From assembly GCA_002007465.1 (NCBI GenBank), contig LNAC01000009.1, positions 3,682,256 to 3,746,255 of the forward strand: a DNA stretch of 64,000 bases, given 5' to 3'. The notes beneath the pieces were generated by a model, which saw only the letters and a program-made list of their open reading frames with translations, had not been told where the DNA came from and ran no database searches. Both the position numbers and the translations under genes were made by a program. Source of the stretch: Ailurus styani. Its lineage: Eukaryota; Chordata; Mammalia; Carnivora; Ailuridae. Every line of letters begins with the position of its first letter. Positions within the stretch are counted from its first letter, which is position 1. Below are positions 44,831 through 55,140 of this stretch, piece by piece.

Positions 44831-46439
44831 TGGACCAGATATCCGATCTTTATGTGCACGTACTTGACTCTCTGGCCCGGCAATGAAATTCCACAGCTCA
44901 GTAGAAGACTGTGGCCTCGGCCACCGGGCACCCCACTCCACGGCCACCCCGAGAGCGTTGGCCCTGTGCTCCAATATCTCCAGGCTAAATACCCACGTTT
45001 CTCCGAGTGCTACAATGGGCTTCCAACAGCCGACGTCACCAAAAGGAAACGCAAGCTGATTCCCCCAGTGAAAGCCTCCGAAACCTGCCTCATATTGGGT
45101 AGAATCGAGGCTGCCCACGTGCCAAGGAAAATACTCCCGAGCTTTTCTTTCCAGCCCTGGCTCAGAGATTCGCTACTGTGCACAGAAAGGCTTCCTGGAC
45201 GTCCGAGGCCACCAGGATCCCAGCCAGAGAGTGAGCTCACAGACGAAGGCTGCTTCATCCACCGAAGTAGTTTCCATTTCCTCTAATGTGCTCACGTATC
45301 TGTGACCACACTTCACCTAGTCTTCAAGTGTAACGAAAAACAACCGAGGCAAAGGTAAAACTGTCAGATTTAGTCATTACTCAATGGAAACTGTGTAACA
45401 AAACACAACAGTCTAAACCTCAATCACCAATCTCTGCATTCTCTGGAAAACGAGCAACAGATTTTCAGAGGGTCAGCTAGATCCAAACTGATTTCCACTT
45501 TTATAAAGCAAATTCTTTTCTGATTTTGCTGAAATGAGATACTGAAAAGACTCCTTGGGCCCCTTTGGAAGAAGGAAGACATCTGACTACTAATTTATTT
45601 GTGGTTTTCAAGCTCGGGTGTTTTGTTTGCTCTCTTTCTTGATAGAGATGAGAGGCTGTGGGTCCACATAGGACTGTCCTAGAAAACCCACTTTCAGGGA
45701 GCAGGGGCTTCTCCTGCTCCACAGTGGGGGCCATCTCTGTGGGTTCTGCCCTTTTCTCGGTCACACTGTGTACCCGAGGCTCCCAGCCCAGTCATATCTC
45801 GCCAGCCTGGGGACAGCCTGGACTTTTCCAGCCCTCTGCAGGGTCTGAGTCTGGGCTACTCCCACCAAACCTAAGCCACGGATGTCACCAGGGCACGAGA
45901 CAGGCCCCACCAGCAGGGGGCACTGGAAGTACTCATGCCCCATACTGGTCTGAGATGGCGTGTTTCCAGTGGGATGGAAAGGTAGAGGCTGGGGTCCTGC
46001 TCAAGCTGGAAGGCCCACCCACACTCACTCTCCTTGTGCTGCCTTCTCCTGCCCACCAGATGCTATTCTCAAAGGAAACGATTCAAGAAACCCGATCCCC
46101 TTGACTCTGGGGTCCTGGTCACCTCCTTGAGACCGTGACTTCTACTGTGGTTGGTTCTACCCACCTCACAAGGTCCTGGGCCCTCCTCTTCTCCACAGCT
46201 CATTGCCATTCCTACAGGCTTTGGGCCAATGTCCCATGAGAACACTGCTGGCTAAGCCATCAGACGATGCTTGCAGGGAAGAGAGAGACCAAGCAGCAGG
46301 GAGGCATGTCTGCCGACCAGTCAGAAGCAGGAGGGGGCAGGAGGGAAGGTGGTGGGTCACTGTGGGGGAGACGAGGCTCCACGGGCACAGGGTGGTGTGC
46401 TTAGGGACCAGCCCACGCAGTGATGTCCACGTCCTTGTG
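44831..46439. other. Repeat-poor intronic stretch
   Basis: It is unique-looking, with an AT-richer part at 45290-45640. A plus frame of 209 codons (44657-45286) starts in the L2 relic and ends here. I have no functional reading of it, and it is antisense to the host gene. Confidence 0.45.
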
Positions 46440-46620
46440 AAAGGGCATCATTAGTGTTCCAAATACTCGCTGAGTGCCTCCCGCATCCTAGACACAGATG
46501 TGTAGGGGAGAACCAGACAGGTGTGGTCTCTGACCCCATGAAGCACACAGGCCAGCAGAGGCATTCAACAGAGGCATTAATCACACAAATAATTAAGGGT
46601 GTGGAATGGATAAAAAGAAC
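46440..46620 (-). repeat. L2 3' end relic, reverse
   Basis: It has 'aaatactcgctgagtgcctc', 'gatgtgtaggggagaaccag' and 'cacacaaataattaagggtg'. Confidence 0.6.
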
Positions 46621-46754
46621 AATACTCTAGTATAGACTTACTTTGGGGAATTATCCTCAGATGCCAAGGAGAGGACAGGGAGGAACCAGGGGCATAAGAG
46701 ACAGAAATGGGTTGATTATGTCCTTAATACTCAAGGAGTTCATTCTACTCTCCC

Positions 46755-46885
46755 CTGCCTTAGCCATTCTCCTCAACTCCAGAGATCTTAAGTAACCTGT
46801 CTGAGGTCACTCAGCACCTACATGGCAGAAGTGGGATCTGAGCCCAGGCTGGCAGGCTCTAGCACTCACACTCTTACCTATGTTA
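46755..46885 (-). repeat. MIR SINE relic, reverse
   Basis: It has 'gagatcttaagtaacctgtc', 'tgaggtcactcagcacctac' and 'gggatctgagcccaggctgg'. Confidence 0.78.
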
Positions 46886-46947
46886 GATGCCATCATTAGA
46901 GCTCAGTGCATACACTAGACACATGATATTACAAATTCAAGACATCT

Positions 46948-47148
46948 GGGGTGCTTGGGTGACCCGGTTAAGTGTCTGACTCCTGGTTTCAGCTCAGGTC
47001 GTGATCTCAGGGTCATGAGATCTAGCCCCACATCAGGTTCCATACTCAGTGCAGAGTCTGCTTGAGACTCTCTCCCTCTCCCTCTGCCCCCTCCCCAACC
47101 CCGTGCATGCACACTCATCCGTCTCAAATAAATCTTAGAAAGAAACAA
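46948..47148 (+). mobile_element. CAN-SINE
   Basis: The head is 'gggtgacccggttaagtgtc', then 'tcgtgatctcagggtcatga', a CT-rich tract and 'gtctcaaataaatctta'. The duplication 'agacatct' is repeated on both sides. The head is shorter than usual by a few bases. Confidence 0.92.
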
Positions 47149-47149
47149 C

Positions 47150-47300
47150 TCAGACATCTGTTTTCAAATCCTGACATTGCCACTTATTTGTTCAGTGTGA
47201 GCCAGGGTGGGTTCTTCAATGCTTTCTTCGTCTGGGAAATGGAGACAGTACTGTAACCTTCTCACAGGGCTGTGGTGAAGTCTAAAGGACTTCATGCACA
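47150..47300 (+). repeat. MIR SINE relic, target of the CAN-SINE before it
   Basis: It has 'ttttcaaatcctgacattgc', 'cttcgtctgggaaatggaga' and 'tctcacagggctgtggtgaa'. The CAN-SINE at 46948 inserted at its 5' edge. Confidence 0.72.
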
Positions 47301-47468
47301 TGAAAGGGGCCAGCACGTAGCTGAAGTTACTTGCAAAAAATCCCAACACATTTAAGAGTGGATGGAGGAACATACCTGTTTCTGGAAACCTTCCAGAAGA
47401 GACTAGACAACTCCTCACAGAGCCTCCCCTGACTTAACACTAAAATTTTTGTGAATAAAAAAAAAGAT

Positions 47469-47580
47469 GGGGGCACCTGGCTGGCTCAGTCGGTGGAGTG
47501 TGGGACTCTTGATCTCGGGGTCGTGAGTTCGAGCCCCATGTTGGGTGTAGAGATTACTTACGATGAAATCTTAAAAAAAC
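47469..47580 (+). mobile_element. Short CAN-SINE-type copy, outer unit of a nested pair
   Basis: The head 'ctggctggctcagtcggtgg', 'gggtcgtgagttcgagcccc' and 'gtgtagagattacttac' keep the tRNA-like A and B boxes, but the CT-rich part is missing. The A-rich tail runs into the next SINE. The flank 'aaaaagatg' recurs after that SINE. Confidence 0.9.
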
Positions 47581-47592
47581 AAAAAGAGAAAA

Positions 47593-47779
47593 GGGGCCCC
47601 AGGGTGGTTCGGTTGGTTAAGCATCTGCCTCTGGCTCAGGTCATGATCTCGGGATCTTGGGATCAAGCCCTGCATCGGGCTCCCTGCTCAGTGACGAGTT
47701 TGCTTCTCCCTCTCCCTCTGCTCCTACTCCTGCTCATGCTCTCTCTCAAATAAATAAAAATGAAAAGAAAGAAAGAAAA
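47593..47779 (+). mobile_element. CAN-SINE nested in the tail of the previous SINE
   Basis: The head is 'gggtggttcggttggttaag', then 'tgatctcgggatcttgggat', a CT tract and 'caaataaataaaaatg' with a GAAA-rich tail. It sits in the A-rich tail of the unit at 47469. 'aaaaagatg' before and after the pair looks like the outer target-site duplication. Confidence 0.9.
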
Positions 47780-48720
47780 AGATGAAAACCACCTCACCAA
47801 GCCTGGCAACAGCCTTACTGCTAAGACCCAAGAAGAAACTAAACATACGATGCGCGGATGAAGAGGACAGAAATTCAGCAGATGTATATCTCGTCAATTT
47901 GTGCCTCGTGGGACATACCCCCAGACTCGCAGACCCACGGATCTAAAAACTAGAAAAGCCAGTTGGATGACCAGTACGCTGCCCAGCAGAAGCTGATTTG
48001 GGGGCTCTGGAATACACCAGCTGACCCTTCGCCCTTCATCTACTCACCTCCACTTACAGATTGTGACCCCCAGAAAAGAGCTGGAGTATGCCCAGAGGGA
48101 ACCCCAAATGCCTGTTGATAAAACCTGAAGATGAATAGATTTCACCTTATTCAAGGATATGGTCAGAGGAAAGAAAATCCAACAAGAGAGCATGTGGAGA
48201 AATAACTGCCCAACTATGGAGTCTGAAATGCATGAAGAAGGGGCTGAGCCATGAGAACACATGTCCTCAAACGGTCTATTCCAGGATCCAAAAGAAGGTT
48301 CAAGACACTTTGTTTTTTCAATACAGTCCAAGAAGACAAGGCTCTGGTGACAGGAGAAAACTGTCAGAGGTGAAACTACATGAGCATGAACTAGACAGAG
48401 AGATGCCTAAGATAAGAAAAGAAGAAAAGGAAACTAAGAAACACAACAGTAGAATAATAAAAAAAAAAATTAACATCAGAGGCAGAGAGAAGCAAAATGG
48501 ACACTTGGGAAGCTTGCATCACTGATGTGAAGGGCCAATTTGGCAAGGTCAAATGCCAAGGGAAAGGACAAGGGAAGAAAGAATATAAGGGCACGTGGGG
48601 CCCTAAGAACAGACAGCTGACCCAGGGCAGGGGTCTTCCCAAGGAGTGTCGCCAGGGCCCAGGAAGGAGGCCCGCCCCCAGACATATCCAGGATGAATGT
48701 TTGAATTAAAAAACAAAGAA
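47780..48720 (+). repeat. A/G-rich block, possibly an old retroelement
   Basis: Purine-rich on the plus strand, with 'gagtctgaaatgcatgaaga' and 'gagagatgcctaagataaga'. Its longest plus frame (48232-48525, 97 codons) is Lys/Arg/Glu-rich. That composition is like a decayed LINE ORF1, but I cannot assign a family. Confidence 0.3.
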
Positions 48721-49864
48721 AAGGAAAAAGAAAAAAAACAAAAACAAAAACAAAAAACCTTGCAAAGATCTGGGCAAAAAGCAAAAGCAGCAACCCAGAA
48801 AAGTGACCCTGACCCTCCCCATGAGTTGTAGGGACCCCTTTTGCTCTGCTCCAATGCAACCTGACCCACCCCCAAATGACTCCCAAATTGCCTGCCCAGC
48901 TGCTTCCCTGTGGGAGGGGGAGCTTCGCGAAGGCAGAAGGACTGTTTATTCATGAAATGTTAGCGGACATCTGGTGATTTGTCAATTGCTTTGATTTTTT
49001 TTTTAAGAAGAAAAAATATTTTCCCCTAGTAATTATGGTACTTAAGTATAAAGACCCAAAGAGACGACATATGATTTTGGATGCCATAAAACTTGGTCAA
49101 TGCACATTTTTTCCACAAATTTACGAGCACATTTCACCATCGCAGACTGAGGGCAGCAGCAGACGTCAACTTCTGGATGCACCGCGAGCAGAATCCACGT
49201 GCCCGAGCCACGCTCCCTCGTCAGCAGTGTGCAAAGCCCAGAAGTGTCCCCTGCAGATGCCGCCCCCATGGCCGGCGCAGCTCAGGATGCTGCAGGTGAG
49301 CTCCGAGGAGGAATGCCTCTCTGGGGGCCCAGTGGAGAAGCCCCAGGTCATCGGCCACACAGACAGGGGCATTTCTGTCAAGTCCAGTGTGGGGTGCGGG
49401 GAGGGTGCCTCCTGCCAGCTCCCTGAGCACTGAGCACCAAGCCCCCAGAAAGTAGGAGCTTGCCCTTGGCCATGGACGCTGGGCTGCCCTGAGGGGAGCT
49501 GATAATGGTATGGGTGGGTTGGGAAGGTGAGGTACCCCCAGGGACACAGTAAAAAGGTCTATTCGGAGGCTGAAAAACCTCTTCTCTGCTAAAGAGGAAG
49601 AGTGTCACCTCAGGGCAATGGTAAAGGAAAATAAGTTGCAAATGTCCTATTTCCTGGGCTGCAGTGGACACTGCTCTGGGGAAGACCTGCTCTTCCCCTC
49701 TGACCAGAGTTTCCTGACAGTGATCTGGCTTGGATCTTGGTCTCAGCAAGACTGGGTGACCAGTCTGATGACACAGAGTCCATATACTGGGACCCCAGGG
49801 GACGAGGGGCTCAGATAGGCTCCCAGGACAAGAGAGCTGCCTTGGCACTGGGCACAACCACCAC
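48721..49864. other. Intronic sequence, A-rich start then unique-looking
   Basis: 48721-48760 is an (AAAAAC)n-like run. The remainder has open frames in both directions (49035-49857) without known motifs. Confidence 0.45.
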
Positions 49865-49970
49865 GGTCATGGAGTTCCTACTGTGCGCCAGGCTCTGGGC
49901 TGAGAGCTGCCTCTGCACAATCTCTTGGGGTCCTCATTTGACAGAAGAGGAAGTGAGGCTCTGGCCTGCA
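49865..49970 (-). repeat. MIR fragment, reverse
   Basis: It has 'gttcctactgtgcgccaggc' and 'tgacagaagaggaagtgagg'. Confidence 0.72.
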
Positions 49971-50044
49971 CTGTGGCCTTGCCTCATCCTGGCCCCACAG
50001 GACGGGAATTCGAGAAGCCTGCAAAGCGGGGGTGGAGGTGCCAC

Positions 50045-50275
50045 CACTTAAGGCTGAGCCCGAGCCAGGCTTTGTGCTCTGGGCCTTAGACCCTCTCCTC
50101 AGCTCGCCTACCCACTAGGTTCCAAGGAAAGCTTCGCTACCCCCGTCATCCAGATGGGGAGACTGAGGCTCAGAAAGGTAGGGTGACTTTCCAGAGGTCT
50201 CCTGGCCAGTAGCTGGAGAAGCCAAGAGTAAAATCTAGGTCTGGCTGGCCCCAATCCGTGCTCTGCTCAAAACGA
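50045..50275 (-). repeat. MIR SINE relic, reverse
   Basis: It has 'catccagatggggagactga', 'ggctcagaaaggtagggtga' and 'gagtaaaatctaggtctggc'. It lies in tandem with the MIR fragment just before it. Confidence 0.82.
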
Positions 50276-50789
50276 GGAGCACGAGGACTGCCTTTCAGTC
50301 GCCCCATTCTGTTTCACACCAGGAGCTGAGTCCTGTCGCCCTTGCCTGGAAGTCTGAGTCATAGACCCTGACCTCAGAGGGGACAGATGTCCTTCTGGGG
50401 AGTGGAAACATCTCCGGGCCAGAATAGGACATAGTTCCAAGTGGATTACCAAGAGCTCAGGCAGAAAATCTGATTTATGGCCCACCACACCTCACTCCAA
50501 CTGGCTCATGGGCCCTGGCTCAGCCACGGCGCTGGGCTGAGGCCCCCAAAGCCAACTTCTTCAGTACGAGGTGCCCACTCTGTGTGTCAGCACCACCCCT
50601 GCCAGGGGCTTCAGGACACAGCCCCTGAGATTTCTCAGCTTTGACACTTGAAGACGACAATAAGACACCAGCGTCAACCAGTGCCCGGGGTTGGGCCTGG
50701 GAGTGAAGGAGCAGCTGCTGCAGGGATTAAGCAGTCCTCTGGAGGCCAGCCTGTGAAGCTGGTCCCATTGGTGCCATGTGGGGGGGGTG
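50276..50789. other. Intronic sequence, nothing recognised
   Basis: Unique-looking, GC-rich, without supportable exons. Confidence 0.5.
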
Positions 50790-51010
50790 GCTCTGGAGCC
50801 AGGCAGTCTGCGGGGAGGGCCAAGTCTGCCACCAACTTGCTCCCGGTGGCCTCAGAATGTTCCTCTGGCATCTGATTCTCAGTTTCAGCCTCTGCAGCAG
50901 GAGGGCAGGTAGTGGCATGTCTCCCTCATGCAGAGGGGAGATGGAAGGAGCGGAGGTGTTCACAGCCCTCTGCACCAGGTCACTGCTCAGTAAAGGTCAG
51001 GGCGACGGTA
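50790..51010 (+). repeat. MIR relic, diverged
   Basis: It has 'ggctctggagccaggcagtc', 'gccaccaacttgctcccggt' and 'ctgattctcagtttcagcct'. Confidence 0.55.
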
Positions 51011-51299
51011 ATGACATTAGCAGAGAAAATTGTCTCTTGGCAGGCCCAGTCCTCTGAGAAATGAGGACCCAGGTGGCACCTTCCACTCCACCCTACTGTC
51101 CCCTCTCTCTTCCAGCCCCCCAATCCTCTTCCACCCACAGCAAGGGCTGAACATGGAGAGGAATGTCTCAAGGGCAACTCATGCCCTGCTCTTGCCTGCT
51201 CTCTGGCCTCCACCACAGCCAGAGCTAAGGGGGAAGGGGATTCCAGTGGCCACCGGAAGCCTCTCGACTCTTCAGAGCAGCACACAGCATTGGGGGACC

Positions 51300-51450
51300 T
51301 GGTGTGAACACCCACTCCACCAGGTGATGCCGGAGAAGCAGCCTCACCCCCTGGGCCTCATCTCTGCATTTGTTCCCACCTTATACGTCCATTCTGAGCA
51401 TTAAATGAGGTGTTATAAGCAAGCCAACACAATGCCTGGAGGATAGCAGG
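51300..51450 (+). repeat. MIR 3' half
   Basis: It has 'gggcctcatctctgcatttg', 'gagcattaaatgaggtgtta' and 'acacaatgcctggaggatag'. Confidence 0.7.
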
Positions 51451-51620
51451 TTTGTCCATTTGGTCCTTCATTCGTTCAGTCCTGCATGCGGTGGTTCATT
51501 TAGCGAAGAGCTGCTGAGCACAGCCTCTGCCAAGCTCTGTGCTGAGCTCTGAAGGTAGAGCAGTGAGAAAAGCCAGACACGCTCCCTGCCTGCCCTCATG
51601 GGTCTGACGATCAAGCCCTG
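51451..51620 (-). repeat. L2 3' end relic, reverse
   Basis: It has 'ttggtccttcattcgttcag', 'gagctgctgagcacagcctc' and 'ctccctgcctgccctcatgg'. Confidence 0.65.
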
Positions 51621-51909
51621 AACAGATGCTGGGCCCCCTCTCTTCCACGTCCCCCCACCCCCGCCCCCCTTTAGTACTTGGGTGGGCATGGAGAGCCCCA
51701 GGTTGGCAGGTCACAGCTGCTGCTTATCTCTGGGGCAACCGTAACTTCTCATATACCAAGCCTGTGAGTACTGTACCACCTCCCACAAAACGTGCTTTAC
51801 TTGTACGACACAGATGCTCAAAAAGGTATAATTTTTTTATATCACGTACACTGTCCCCAGTTGCATGAAGGGACTCAGGGTTTTATAGCTACAGATGAGG
51901 AACTGAGGG

Positions 51910-52110
51910 CAATGGAAAGTTGTGAGCTTTGCTGTCAGCAATTCTATGGGCCTGGGGCAAATTATTTCATTTATCTGAGCCTCAATTTCCATTTTTGCAA
52001 GATGAGCATAATTCCAACCTTGTGAGTCTGTTCTGAGAATCAGAGCTATTGTGTGAAAGCCTTTAACACATTATCTGGAACAATAACAACGATAATTGTC
52101 ACAATAATGA
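51910..52110 (+). repeat. MIR SINE relic
   Basis: It has 'gggcaaattatttcatttat', 'gagcctcaatttccattttt' and 'cctttaacacattatctgga'. Confidence 0.82.
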
Positions 52111-52119
52111 CAACAGCTA

Positions 52120-52330
52120 ACATCCATTAGCATCTACCATGTGCCAAGCGTTGTGCTCAGGGCTTTTCAGGCACTAATTTACTCTTTTATTCAACAAGCC
52201 TTTATCGAGATATTATTGCCAGGGATACTGCAAGGAACATGATCAACGCAGCCTCTGCTTCTGTGCAGCTTACTGGGGAGGGGTCAGGCAGTGAGCAAAT
52301 AGCTGCACAAATAATTACAGAATTAGAACT
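52120..52330 (-). repeat. MIR fragment and L2 3' end relic, reverse
   Basis: 'catctaccatgtgccaagcg' opens a MIR 3' fragment. From 52180, 'ttattcaacaagcctttatc' and 'cacaaataattacag' follow the reverse L2 tail. Confidence 0.6.
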
Positions 52331-52334
52331 GTAA

Positions 52335-52490
52335 TGACAACAACACCCGAGAAGTACACTCCTCCAGTTGAGTAAATGCCATTATATATGTGTTCTAAAG
52401 GAGGGAATGAAGGGCCAGAGAGGTTAGGCAAGTTGCCTGAGATCGCAAATGTGGTAAGAGGCAGGGGCGGACCCCAGATCTCATTAAATG
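52335..52490 (-). repeat. MIR fragment, reverse
   Basis: It has 'gggccagagaggttaggcaa', 'gttgcctgagatcgcaaatg' and 'ggcggaccccagatctc'. Confidence 0.65.
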
Positions 52491-52869
52491 GGGCTTATTT
52501 TGCCTATAGTAGCACTGGCAGTTCCAAATCATGTACAGAGGGCCCCATGTGCTTGGGACTTCTCCTCTAGTCCAAGAGCAGCTGCTCCGAGCGAAGGCCT
52601 CCAGGAAACACCGTGACCCACAGCCCAGCCAGCCTGGCCCTGCCACTGACCAGTTCTGTGATAAAATGGTCACAATAAGGGTACTCCCCGCAAGGCTGCC
52701 TTGGGGTCCAGCAGGCAAAGGGGCTGTCCTTACGTAGACGCTGAAGGTCACACTGGTCCACCCTCCAGCAAAGCAGATCTCAGGAATGAGACAGGACCTC
52801 CCTGGATTGTGAAGGCCCATAGCTTGCTTGTTCTGTCTCGCTCTCTTGCTCTCTCTCTCCCTTCTCTCC

Positions 52870-53760
52870 TTTTTAAATGGAGATATAATTGACATATTCA
52901 TAGCTCTATTTCTTAGCTTGCTTTACCTATTATAATGTTATTTTAACTTCACTTGTTTACATATCACCTTCATGATTTTTTTTTAAAGATTTTTTTTGTT
53001 TGTTTTTTCACTTGACAGAGAAAGAGATCATAAGTAGGCAGAGAGGCAGGCAGAGAGAAGAGGAGGCAGGCTCCCCCCGGAGCAGGGAGCCCAATGCGGG
53101 CCTCAATCCCAGGACCCTGAGATCATGACCTGAGCCAAAGGCAGAGGCTTTAACCCACCGAGCCACCCCGGCGGCCTCACCTTCATGATTTTTGCCAGTG
53201 TTAGCACCTGTGTATTTTTTTTACATAACATAAAATTTACCTTTAGTGACATTTAGTACATTCACGATTGTGTGCAACCATCACTACTATCTTCTCACCA
53301 ACACGAAAGGCATCCTGTGTCCATTTACCCTGTTCCCCACTCCCTCCAGCCTAGGCAGCCACTAATCTAGTTTCTGTCTCTATGGATTTACTGACTTAGG
53401 ACATTCCATACAGTCTGTGGCCCTTTGTGGCTGGCTTCCCGCAGGTGGCACAGTGTTTCCAAGGGTCATCCGTGCTGTAGCACGTGTCAGCACTCCATTC
53501 CTTTTCATGGAATAGTAATAGCCTACGGTACGCCATGGACCACTTTTTGCTTTATCTGTTCATCAGCTGGTGGATGTTTGGGTCGTTTCCATCTTTGGCT
53601 ATGGCGATGGTGCTGCTATGAACATTCACGTATAAGCTCTTGCTTGTACACCTGTTTTCAAATCTTTTGGGTATATCCCCAGGAGTAGAATTGCTGGCTC
53701 ACCATATTATTTTTTACTTAATTTTTTAAATGAAATCATGGATTTAATGTGCTAATAACA
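52870..53760 (+). repeat. LINE-1-related relic with a CAN-SINE inside
   Basis: It has 'gagatataattgacatattc' at the start. After the SINE come 'cacgattgtgtgcaaccatc', 'gtggatgtttgggtcgtttc', 'tgctatgaacattcacgtat' and 'ccaggagtagaattgctgg', a widespread L1-associated segment in conserved order. Confidence 0.75.
52981..53176 (-). mobile_element. CAN-SINE, reverse, in the L1-related relic, young-looking
   Basis: It has 'agtaggcagagaggcaggca', 'gatcatgacctgagcc' and 'gagccaccccggcgg'. A 17 bp target-site duplication 'tcaccttcatgattttt' lies at 52964 and 53177 without mismatch. Confidence 0.97.
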
Positions 53761-54689
53761 TTAAGATAAATACTTAGCTATTGGAGTAAGAGAGGTTCTC
53801 TACGTGCCATCTAAAACCACGAGGACCATAAGTAGTGTGTGTCCACACTCTAGGAAAGTCAGAGTTGGCCAGCACCGGGCCACTGTAGGGTAGGGTCCTA
53901 GGAACTGAGGCCGGGTCAGATGCTAGGGTTCCCTGCTGGGTCGAAAGCAGTGTTGCAGTGGGCTCGCCCAAGCTCAGAGTCAGAGAGGCAGCGTCTGTCG
54001 TCAGGATAAGCTATCAGCCCACCTCACTGTGGGAACGTGGGCCGGAGAGGGGAGACAGAGCTGGCAGGGAAAGAATGAGGTTGAGAGCCCAGGGCTTTGG
54101 CAGCCAACAATAATGACTTCAGAACAGAGGCCCCCGGAGGGGCTTGGGGCTAGTCCCCGGCTGTCCTGCCCTTCTTCGCTCTTGAGGCCGACCCTCCAGG
54201 TACCAGCAGGGAGAGCAAGGCAAGAACAAAGGGGCTGGCCTTCAGGCTTCCCTCAGACATTCTCCAGCCGGGAGTCCTGCCCCTACTTGGAGACCTCTCT
54301 GCCCTGGTAATTACGGGACGCCTAGAAAGAAGGGGTTGTTTTTGATGGGGACTCTTTCATCTCTGACTTAAATTACACACCATGCACTAACGTTTTAACT
54401 CTGATGTCTTCTAGAATTCAAATGAGACATAAACATACTCCCAGAAGCACAGAGTCTTCATTCATTACTGGGACCACCTTGACCAAATAAGAGGTGTCAC
54501 CACGTCTATTTATAGTTTAAACATCTTTCCACTGTCTTTCCCTGAAAATCTATTGAGGCGGTTCCCACACAAACAAGGAAGAACCCGACCCTAACAATCA
54601 TTCATTCATTTGGGTTCATGTCTGGGAGTGGACAGCAGTCAGGTCACGGCCGGCACAGGGACACGGAGAGAAAATATGGGGGCTCTGAG
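53761..54689. other. Intronic sequence, nothing recognised
   Basis: Unique-looking, with short open frames only. No exon with RALGPS1 or ANGPTL2 peptide was found. Confidence 0.5.
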
Positions 54690-55140
54690 CACAGAAATGG
54701 AGTGGACAGAGACACATAAATTCATTTAAAAAGCGCCATTAGAATGAATTATATCAATAAGTTTAAAATGAGACCAATGCCGAAAGCCAGCAAGGCTGCT
54801 CTGAGACGGGAAGGCTCACACGCAGCTGGCAGCAGGGAGAGTTGGTACAGTGTTTTTGGAAAGCATTAGAGATTTCAAAGCCAGAGAAATACTGGTGTCC
54901 TTTGACTCAGTAATCCCACTCTTAGGAACTTATTCTGAGAAAATAATTGTAAAAGTAGAGAAAAACTTTGTACACACAAAGGTATTCATGGGAAACCTAG
55001 TGGTTAAACACAAAGAAAACAACAAAAACTGGAAAAATTCTAATGTCAAACAATAGAGACATAGCTAAGAAAATGAAAATGACAAAAATACAGAGACGTT
55101 ACGTTCTGGAGTGGTGGGATTTTCAATGCTTTAAAAAAAA
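54690..55140 (+). repeat. Old LINE-1 3' relic
   Basis: It has 'gttggtacagtgtttttgga', 'tgactcagtaatcccactct', 'taggaacttattctgagaaa' and 'caaaaactggaaaaattcta', the standard L1 3' text. Confidence 0.78.

Noticed and set aside
49035..49433. Plus frame of 132 codons as a small gene
   Set aside because: It overlaps antisense frames, has no motif, and lacks promoter or splice evidence.
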